DNA of 60,811 bases from Clostridia bacterium (lineage in GTDB: Bacteria; Bacillota; Clostridia; UMGS1883; UMGS1540): assembly GCA_017450025.1 (NCBI GenBank), contig JAFSYJ010000012.1:1-60811 (forward strand), given 5' to 3'. The notes under the pieces were generated by a model. The model did no database searches and was not told the DNA's origin. It saw nothing but the letters and a program-made list of their open reading frames with translations. The translations under genes were made by a program, and so were the position numbers. Numbering within the stretch: the first letter of the stretch is position 1; each line of letters starts with the position of its first letter. This document shows positions 55,484 to 60,811 of this stretch, one piece after another.

Positions 55484-56713
55484 ATGAGAAGAGTTGTTAT
55501 AACAGGTCTCGGCGCTGTGACACCCGTTGGAAACGATGTTCCTTCTTTTTGGGAAAGCATCAAAAACGGCAAAAACGGCATTGATATTATCACACTTTTT
55601 GATACTGCTGACTTTCGCGTAAAGCTCGCGGCAGAGGTCAAGAATTTTGACCCGCTTCTTTATATGGAAAAGGGCGACGCGCGCAGAAGCGATAAATTTG
55701 TCCAGTTTGCAATAGCGGCGGCAAGTCAGGCAGTTGCCGATGCAAATATTAACGGCAAAATCGACTCCAACCGCTTCGGAGTATATTACGGCTCGGGTGT
55801 TGGCGGATTTGAAACATTTATAAACGAACACAACAATCTTTTAAACAGAGGCCCTTCAAGAGTTTCACCTCTGTTTATCCCAAAGATGATTTCAAATATG
55901 GCGGCAGGCAATATTGCTATTAAGTTTGGCGCAAAAGGCCCTTGTATTTCTATTTCCACAGCTTGCGCAACAGGTACGAGCGCTGTCGGAGAGGCTTACA
56001 GGACAATCAAGGGCGGCTATGCGGACGCAATCATAGCAGGCGGCGTTGACGCCACTATCTCTCCCCTTGCGGTTGCAGGCTTTATGAACTGTATGGCGCT
56101 CACCGAAAGCACCGACAAAGACGCGGCTTCTGTTCCGTTTGACAAGCGCAGAAGCGGCTTTGTAATCGGTGAGGGCGCAGGCGCGCTCATAGTTGAAGAA
56201 TACGAGCACGCAAAGGCACGCGGCGCAAAAATTTATGCCGAAGTCACGGGCTACGGCAGCACTTGCGACGCTTTCCATGTTACCGCTCCCGACTCCGAAG
56301 CAACATCGTCGGGCAGGGCTATTTCCGATTGTATAAAGGAATCAGGCATCGCCCTTGACGCGTCAAAGGTATATATCAACGCGCACGGCACAAGCACGCC
56401 GTTAAATGATAAAACCGAAACACAGGCAATTAAAAACGCTTTTGGCGACGATGCGTATAAGGTTCATATCAGCTCTACCAAGTCAATGACAGGGCATCTT
56501 TTGGGTGCGGCAGGAGCTATTGAAGCCATAGCTGCCGTCAAGGCTCTTGGCGAAAATATCGTTCCGCCGACGATTAACTATAAAGAAAAAGACGAGGAAT
56601 GTGACCTCGATTATACGCCCCTAAAAGCGGTTGAGACCGAGCTTGAATTTGCTATGTCGACATCGCTCGGCTTCGGCGGTCACAACGCCTGCATAAGCTT
56701 TGCAAAAATTTAA
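55484..56713 (+). CDS. fabF: 3-oxoacyl-ACP synthase II
   Basis: Elongation condensing enzyme of 409 aa. The catalytic triad is Cys in ISTACATGTSAVG, His in INAHGTSTPLND and His in KSMTGHLLGAAGAIEA. GGAGG lies eight bases before the ATG at 55484; the higher in-frame start overlaps fabG and is not used. Confidence 0.96.
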   Translation: MRRVVITGLGAVTPVGNDVPSFWESIKNGKNGIDIITLFDTADFRVKLAAEVKNFDPLLYMEKGDARRSDKFVQFAIAAASQAVADANINGKIDSNRFGVYYGSGVGGFETFINEHNNLLNRGPSRVSPLFIPKMISNMAAGNIAIKFGAKGPCISISTACATGTSAVGEAYRTIKGGYADAIIAGGVDATISPLAVAGFMNCMALTESTDKDAASVPFDKRRSGFVIGEGAGALIVEEYEHAKARGAKIYAEVTGYGSTCDAFHVTAPDSEATSSGRAISDCIKESGIALDASKVYINAHGTSTPLNDKTETQAIKNAFGDDAYKVHISSTKSMTGHLLGAAGAIEAIAAVKALGENIVPPTINYKEKDEECDLDYTPLKAVETELEFAMSTSLGFGGHNACISFAKI

Positions 56714-56725
56714 AGGAGGCAAGCT

Positions 56726-57145
56726 ATGAATCAGGAAGAACTCAAAAAAATACTTCCGCACAGAGACAATATGCTGCTTCTTGACGAAGCAGAGGTTATA
56801 GACGGCGTAGCCCACGGCAAAAAGAAAATAACAGGCGAGGAATGGTTTTTAAAAGGTCACTTCCCCGGTGCGCCTGTTGTTCCCGGCGTTATATTGTGTG
56901 AAATATTGGGCCAGTCCGTCAGCGTATGTCTTGAAGGCGTGATAAAAGAAAATCAGCTTCCGTTCTTCACAGGGCTTGACAAGGTCAAGTTCCGCAAGAC
57001 AGTTTTGCCGGGCGACCTTTTTGAGACAAAATGCGAAATCACAAAGATCCGTGAGCCTTTTTACTTTGCAAAAGGAGAGGGCTATGTTGACGGCAAGCTT
57101 TGCGTAAGCGCAGAATTTTCGTTTGCCGTAACGGATAAAAAATAG
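56726..57145 (+). CDS. fabZ: 3-hydroxyacyl-ACP dehydratase
   Basis: Hot-dog-fold dehydratase, 139 aa. The catalytic histidine is in LKGHFPGAPVVPGVI and the glutamate in ILCEILGQS; LPHRDNMLLLDEAEVIDG opens it. In related operons accB precedes this gene and accC follows; both are absent here. Confidence 0.95.
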   Translation: MNQEELKKILPHRDNMLLLDEAEVIDGVAHGKKKITGEEWFLKGHFPGAPVVPGVILCEILGQSVSVCLEGVIKENQLPFFTGLDKVKFRKTVLPGDLFETKCEITKIREPFYFAKGEGYVDGKLCVSAEFSFAVTDKK

Positions 57146-57157
57146 GAGATACTCGCT

Positions 57158-57985
57158 ATGGATTTAAAAAATTTATTTTCGGGCTTTAAAAAGTCAAATA
57201 AAGTGCCCGAAACAAAAACCTGTAAAAAATGCGGCACAGAACATAACTACGAAGATTTATTTGAAAACTTTATGATTTGCCCGTCATGCGGTGTATATAT
57301 GAGAATGGGTGCTTATGAGCGCCTTGAGATCACCGTCGACGAAGGCTCATTTAAAGAAATTGACAAATCCCTTAAAAGCAAAAATATAATTGACTTTCCC
57401 GGATATAAAGAAAAGCTTGACGCGGCAAAAGAAGCCAGCTCATTAAACGAGGCGGTTGTATGCGGCACAGCCACAATAGACGGCAATAAATGTGCAATAT
57501 TTGTTATGGATTCCTCTTTTATGATGGGCAGTATGGGTACGGTCGTCGGTGAAAAATTAACGCGCCTTTTTGAAAAGGCAACGCGTGAAAAGCTCCCTGT
57601 CGTAGGTTTTACCACATCGGGCGGTGCAAGAATGCAGGAGGGAATTTATTCTCTTATGCAAATGGCAAAGGTCAGCGGCGCAGTTAAAAGGCACAGCGAC
57701 GGCGGCAATCTATATATCACCGTTCTGACAGACCCGACAACAGGTGGCGTGACCGCCAGCTTTGCAATGCAGGGCGATATTTTGATTTCCGAGCCTAAAG
57801 CGCTTATCGGCTTCGCAGGTCAGAGGGTTATTGAACAGACCACAGGCGAAACACTTCCCCCAGGCTTTCAGAGGGCAGAATTTCTTATGCAGCACGGCTT
57901 TATAGATTTGATCGAAGAACGAAGCCGTATGAAATATACGATAGCCAGACTTCTTGAGCTGCATTCACGGGAGGTGGGAAAATGA
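57158..57985 (+). CDS. accD: Acetyl-CoA carboxylase carboxyltransferase, beta subunit
   Basis: Moves the carboxyl group from carboxybiotin to acetyl-CoA together with AccA. The 275 aa begin with a zinc ribbon: CKKCGTEH and CPSCGVYM (about residues 22-48). The crotonase-like fold has [20 protein letters not shown] and [16 protein letters not shown]. It overlaps accA by 4 bp. Confidence 0.96.
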   Translation: MDLKNLFSGFKKSNKVPETKTCKKCGTEHNYEDLFENFMICPSCGVYMRMGAYERLEITVDEGSFKEIDKSLKSKNIIDFPGYKEKLDAAKEASSLNEAVVCGTATIDGNKCAIFVMDSSFMMGSMGTVVGEKLTRLFEKATREKLPVVGFTTSGGARMQEGIYSLMQMAKVSGAVKRHSDGGNLYITVLTDPTTGGVTASFAMQGDILISEPKALIGFAGQRVIEQTTGETLPPGFQRAEFLMQHGFIDLIEERSRMKYTIARLLELHSREVGK

Positions 57986-58764
57986 GCAAGGTGACATCTT
58001 ATGATCGCGTTCAAGCTGCAAGAAACAGCAAGCGCCCTATGGGAGGATACTTTATAGAGCATCTTTTAGATAACTTTATCGAGCTTCACGGTGACAGACG
58101 CTTTGGCGATGATGCGGCGATCGTCGGTGGAATAGGCCTTCTTAACGGAATCCCCGTAACGGCTATTGCAATGGAGCGCGGTGACACTATCGAGGACAGA
58201 ATGAGACGCCATTTTGGCTGCCCCACACCTGAAGGCTACCGCAAAGCGTTAAGGCTTATGAAGGAAGCGGAGAAGTTCAAACGCCCTATAATATGCTTTA
58301 TCGGCAGTTCGGGCGCTTACCCCGGAGTTGAAGCCGAGAAGCGCGGACAGGGCGAAGCCATTGCCGAAAATCTTTTTGAAATGATGGGCATTAAAACGCC
58401 GATTATTTCTGTTATCGTCGGCGAAGGTGGCAGCGGCGGCGCACTTGCTCTCGGTGTTTGCGATACCGCAATTATGCTGGAAAATTCGATTTATTCCGTT
58501 ATTTCGCCCGAAGGCTGCGCAAGTATTTTGTGGAAGAACGCTGCAAAAGCGCCCGATGCGGCCGACGCATTAAAGCTGACATCTTACGACTTGTTCAAGT
58601 TCGGTATAATAGAAAAGGTAATCGAAGAAAAAGATAAATCAATAGAAGAAATTTGCTCCGATTTAAAAAATTATATCGTCAGCGAAATCCACGCCAAAAG
58701 AAAACTTTCACCTAACGATTTGCTGAATAAGAGATATGAAAAGTTTAGAAAGATCGGACGATAA
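57982..58764 (+). CDS. accA: Acetyl-CoA carboxylase carboxyltransferase, alpha subunit
   Basis: Partner of AccD. At 260 aa it is the short Gram-positive form lacking the longer N-terminal helix. [39 protein letters not shown] and [15 protein letters not shown] are diagnostic. It closes the operon, followed by a strong terminator. Confidence 0.96.
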   Translation: MSKVTSYDRVQAARNSKRPMGGYFIEHLLDNFIELHGDRRFGDDAAIVGGIGLLNGIPVTAIAMERGDTIEDRMRRHFGCPTPEGYRKALRLMKEAEKFKRPIICFIGSSGAYPGVEAEKRGQGEAIAENLFEMMGIKTPIISVIVGEGGSGGALALGVCDTAIMLENSIYSVISPEGCASILWKNAAKAPDAADALKLTSYDLFKFGIIEKVIEEKDKSIEEICSDLKNYIVSEIHAKRKLSPNDLLNKRYEKFRKIGR

Positions 58765-58768
58765 TTTT

Positions 58769-58797
58769 AAAGCGGCACAATCGTGCCGCTTTTTTTA
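58769..58797 (+). terminator. Terminator of the fab-acc operon
   Basis: The perfect stem AAAGCGGCAC/GTGCCGCTTT with an AATC loop runs into T7. Flanking A and T runs also make it usable for the convergent 58810-59064 gene. Confidence 0.92.
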
Positions 58798-58809
58798 TAA
58801 AATATGTAA

Positions 58810-59064
58810 TTATACTATTTTTTCAAAAACCATAGTAGCCTGAATTCTGTCCCCGCCTAAAAGTCCTTTGCTACCTCCGTTTGAAGTAGCTATGGTATGC
58901 AAGCGATATCCCTTACTTGCCTGGGCGTTGATAACTCCTTCCAATTCCGTCAAATTGCCGGAACCGGTTCCAATAAATTTTTCTTTTAGTGTAACCTGCA
59001 ACACAACATACTGCAAATTCTGTCCTGAAGCTGTTGAATAAGTCGAAGCATCATCGTAGTTCAT
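58810..59064 (-). CDS. DUF4177-like small protein
   Basis: An 84-aa protein with no signal peptide. The pattern LQYVVLQVTLKEKF, then NLTELEGVINAQASKGYRLH and a closing ATMVFEK strand fits the DUF4177 fold (strand, helix with GxxL/H, strands). Function unknown. The ATG at 59064 has AAGGAGG eight bases upstream; the frame is open fourteen codons higher, over that site. It converges on the fab operon. Confidence 0.65.
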   Translation of the reverse strand: MNYDDASTYSTASGQNLQYVVLQVTLKEKFIGTGSGNLTELEGVINAQASKGYRLHTIATSNGGSKGLLGGDRIQATMVFEKIV

Positions 59065-59183
59065 ATTATTTTCCTCCTTAAAGTTTATTTGATAAAATTT
59101 TACCATAAAAAAGTTTTTTTGTCAAATAGGCTGTAAGGATACTTATGAATATATGATATCAATCATTTTTACATGGCAATCAA

Positions 59184-59912
59184 TTATTGCAATGCAAACC
59201 ATATACCGCCGCGACCGTCATAATCCAGTCCATATGCGAGCTTTGGATTGCTGTCATTCTTTCTTACCAAAACGCATATCCAGCCTTCTGCGTTGCCGCC
59301 TGCATAAATTTTACCTTCAAATGCCGGCTCCGGCTCAACAACAAATTCCTGCGGCATTTCTTCATTATTGCTGCTGAATGCTGTAAAATCATAGTCATTC
59401 AATGTAAAAGCCCCATCGTTTTCTACATTTAAAGCTGATACCGATACCTTGGCGAGAACATACTCATATCCCTCTTGAGGCTCATCGTTAAACATATTTG
59501 CCTCAATAAGCATTTTCATTGCCTTTTCGCCCCTTACGGTTTCAAGTATTCGCATAGATATTGTATAATCATCGTCGCTGTATTTATTTTCTTTTGTATA
59601 TATCTGCACAGTATCCAGAGGCGCCGGGTTATTTCTTGAATACTGATTTGTGTCAGCAACAGCCGCCTGATTCCCAACCTCTGCTTGATTTAACTCCTGA
59701 TTCCAGTTTATAGGAACTCCAAGTGCCTCTCCCATTGCTCTCAACGGCAAATATGTCCTTCCTTCAACAACAAGTGCCGGCGGATCGGAATTAAACTCTT
59801 TTCCGTTCACCATAACCTTAAATGTCGCCGGCTGTGCTTCATACAATGTAGCTGCTCCAACCGCGCCACACAGTATAATCCCAAATAGCAATCCTGCAAT
59901 AAATTTTTTCAT
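59184..59912 (-). CDS. Secreted protein with copper-amine-oxidase-type N-terminal (stalk) domain
   Basis: A 242-aa protein. A signal peptide (KKFIAGLLFGIILCGAVGAA, residues 2-21) with no proper lipobox is followed by one stalk domain at about residues 30-70 (VMVNGKEF, then ALVVEGRTYLPLRAMGEALG). A linker rich in N and Q, then an immunoglobulin-like DUF4352/DUF5067-type region (YEYVLAKVSVSALNVEND) completes it. The stalk domain is a cell-wall module in Firmicutes and has nothing to do with copper in most of them. It is transcribed from a promoter shared with the divergent XRE regulator. AAAGGAGG precedes the ATG at 59912. Confidence 0.8.
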   Translation of the reverse strand: MKKFIAGLLFGIILCGAVGAATLYEAQPATFKVMVNGKEFNSDPPALVVEGRTYLPLRAMGEALGVPINWNQELNQAEVGNQAAVADTNQYSRNNPAPLDTVQIYTKENKYSDDDYTISMRILETVRGEKAMKMLIEANMFNDEPQEGYEYVLAKVSVSALNVENDGAFTLNDYDFTAFSSNNEEMPQEFVVEPEPAFEGKIYAGGNAEGWICVLVRKNDSNPKLAYGLDYDGRGGIWFALQ

Positions 59913-59933
59913 AAATGTTTGTCCTCCTTTATT

Positions 59934-59952
59934 TGACATCTTGTGAATGTCA
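59934..59952. promoter_or_regulatory. Operator-like site 1, TGACA-N9-TGTCA
   Basis: A perfect inverted repeat, TGACA and TGTCA with 9 bp between, lies just downstream of the predicted transcription start of the stalk-protein gene. Its centre is 53 bp from that of site 2, about five helix turns. Confidence 0.75.
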
Positions 59953-59963
59953 TATTTTTTCTC

Positions 59964-59992
59964 ATTATAACATATAATTTCCTTGTTGACAA
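59964..59992 (-). promoter_or_regulatory. Promoter of the stalk-protein gene
   Basis: On the minus strand TTGTCA (which is part of operator site 2) and TATAAT are 17 bp apart. A plus-strand TATAAT at 59973-59978 may serve the XRE gene, although its -35 is weak. Confidence 0.75.
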
Positions 59993-60005
59993 GTAGTAAA
60001 TGTCA
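59987..60005. promoter_or_regulatory. Operator-like site 2, TGACA-N9-TGTCA
   Basis: The same architecture as site 1. It covers the -35 of the stalk-protein promoter and lies between the likely XRE start point and its ribosome site, so one bound protein could block both directions. Confidence 0.75.
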
Positions 60006-60018
60006 AAAGGAGTAAATT

Positions 60019-60261
60019 ATGTTTATAAATAAATCAGCAAAAGGTCTTAATAATATTTGTGGAAAAAACATTGCTGCCTTTAGAAAAGAAATGAATATTT
60101 CACAGCGGGCTCTTGCAGATAAAATGCAAATATTTGGCCTTGATATGGACAAAAATGCAATTCAGCGTATTGAGTGCGGAAAGCGTTTTGTAACCGATAT
60201 TGAAATATGCGCGTTCTCAAAAGTATTAAAAAAAGACTATGCAGACATTTTAAAAGATTAA
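60019..60261 (+). CDS. Small XRE-family regulator
   Basis: An 80-aa, single-domain Cro/CI-type HTH: NIAAFRKEMNISQRALADKM, then MDKNAIQRIECGKRFVTDIE, the recognition helix region and turn, and a KVLKKDYADIL tail. No sensor domain. AAAAGGAG lies six bases before the ATG. The divergent neighbour and the two matched operator-like sites make it a likely autoregulator that also controls the stalk-domain protein (inference). Confidence 0.88.
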   Translation: MFINKSAKGLNNICGKNIAAFRKEMNISQRALADKMQIFGLDMDKNAIQRIECGKRFVTDIEICAFSKVLKKDYADILKD

Positions 60262-60306
60262 AGTGGCTATTTTTGAGGAAAAGTAAATAGTGAATAAGTA
60301 AAAAAG

Positions 60307-60498
60307 CCGAACGGTTTAGATGTAGCATCTTAGCTGAATTTTGCACTTCGTGCAAAGCGAAATATTTGCTTTGCAAATGTGAAATTAAAAACCTACGGTT
60401 TTAAGCCAAATTAAATTCGCCAAATAGCGTGCGAAGCACATTTAGCTGCCATAGGCATTTTAGCTGTGCTTGCACAATTTAACTCGCCGTCAGGCGAA
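60307..60498. repeat. Array of about eight tiny hairpins with ATTTAGCT-like linkers
   Basis: Successive perfect stems: CCG/CGG (60307), AGATG/CATCT (60318), TTTGCAC/GTGCAAA (60340), ATTTGC/GCAAAT (60364), AAAACC/GGTTTT (60388), GTGC/GCAC (60429), TGCC/GGCA (60447), TGTGC/GCACA (60465), TCGCC/GGCGA (60484). The loops are 2-4 nt. Several spacers read (A)TTTAGCT or a close variant. No open frame. It fills the gap between the XRE gene and the tRNA cluster. Confidence 0.7.
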
Positions 60499-60505
60499 TT
60501 TAGCT

Positions 60506-60540
60506 AAAAAAAACGCCTTGTCGAAACAAGTCGTTTTTTT

Positions 60541-60541
<1 letters not shown>
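60506..60541 (-). terminator. Terminator of the tRNA cluster
   Basis: CTTGT/ACAAG with a CGAA loop, extended by AAACG/CGTTT past one mismatch, lies between A8 and T8 runs. It abuts the 3' end of tRNA-Phe. Confidence 0.88.
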
Positions 60542-60616
<75 letters not shown>

Positions 60617-60650
60617 ATATCTGAGGAGAAATAAATTCTCCTCAGGCTCT

Positions 60651-60727
60651 TGGCGACCCGGATGAGGCTCGAACTCACGACCTCCAGCGTGACAGGCTGG
60701 CGTTCTAACCAACTGAACTACCGGGCC
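60651..60727 (-). tRNA. tRNA-Asp (GTC)
   Basis: A 77-nt cloverleaf: acceptor GGCCCGG/CCGGGTC with discriminator G and encoded CCA; anticodon stem CCAGC/GCTGG around CTGTCAC, anticodon GTC. The discriminator G is the expected aspartate identity element. Confidence 0.96.
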
Positions 60728-60734
60728 AAAAAAA

Positions 60735-60810
60735 TGGTGGGCACAATAGGGCTCGAACCTATGACCCTCTGCTTGTAAGGCAGATGCTCTCCCAGCTGAG
60801 CTATGCGCCC
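60735..60810 (-). tRNA. tRNA-Val (TAC)
   Basis: A 76-nt cloverleaf: acceptor GGGCGCA/TGTGCCC with encoded ACCA; anticodon stem TCTGC/GCAGA around CTTACAA, anticodon TAC. It ends one base before the window edge, so the cluster's promoter and any further tRNAs lie outside. Confidence 0.96.
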
Positions 60811-60811
60811 A

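Noticed and set aside
60307-60498. CRISPR array
   Set aside because: Units are 10-18 nt stem-loops of differing sequence with 5-20 nt linkers; there is no constant repeat and no cas gene.

Overview
The window looks like chromosomal DNA of a low-to-moderate GC member of the Firmicutes, class Clostridia (a gut Oscillospirales/Ruminococcaceae-like anaerobe is my best guess). Reasons: the clostridial S10-spc-alpha ribosomal gene order with a KOW protein between map and infA, a FabK-type enoyl-ACP reductase, a CD1247-type protein, the yybS-rplI-dnaB and tilS-hpt-ftsH arrangements, strong AGGAGG ribosome binding sites with many TTG/GTG starts, and TTGACA-17-TATAAT promoters. This is inference from gene content; no 16S rRNA is present.

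Layout. 1-115: end of a probable IS200/IS605 element whose transposase would lie off the left edge. 199-5007: asparagine/aspartate block with an asnA-asnS operon and a separate archaeal-type AspRS, plus a small XRE regulator and a SLOG-like protein. 5155-5754: lone C39-like peptidase. 5917-13343: one operon of a DeoR regulator, a SorE-like dehydrogenase and a complete 2-oxoacid dehydrogenase complex (E2, E3, and an E1 with alpha and beta fused). 13702-18126: efp, a CD1247-type protein, htpG, aroQ, M24 peptidase. 18423-21963 (minus): comM-tsaE-tsaB-rpiB-nrdR. 22064-31010 (minus): GtrA protein, tRNA-Glu, M18 aminopeptidase, and the run MazG-like - yybS - rplI - dnaB - tilS - hpt - ftsH. 31171-34576 (minus): a three-gene capsule-type module (tyrosine kinase, PHP phosphatase, sugar dehydratase). 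34865-50392 (minus): 32 translation, secretion and transcription genes from rpsJ to rplQ with a long leader upstream of rpsJ. 50833-51495: trmO, divergent from 51654-58764, a fatty-acid operon fabH-acpP-fabK-fabD-fabG-fabF-fabZ-accD-accA. 58810-60261: small accessory genes, including a stalk-domain secreted protein divergent from an XRE regulator. 60307-60810: array of tiny hairpins, then tRNA-Phe, tRNA-Asp and tRNA-Val on the minus strand.

Most of the window is conserved housekeeping sequence. The parts that stand out are non-coding or organisational: two matched TGACA-N9-TGTCA sites in the XRE/stalk-protein divergent promoter, a perfect 21-bp palindrome at the start of fab transcription, a palindrome over the -35 of the deoR operon, a 75-nt three-way-junction-like element before efp, an interspersed hairpin repeat with compensatory changes, the hairpin array near the right edge, and the DeoR/SorE/E1-fusion operon whose substrate is unknown. 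I do not see a clear defence system, prophage, CRISPR array or complete mobile element.
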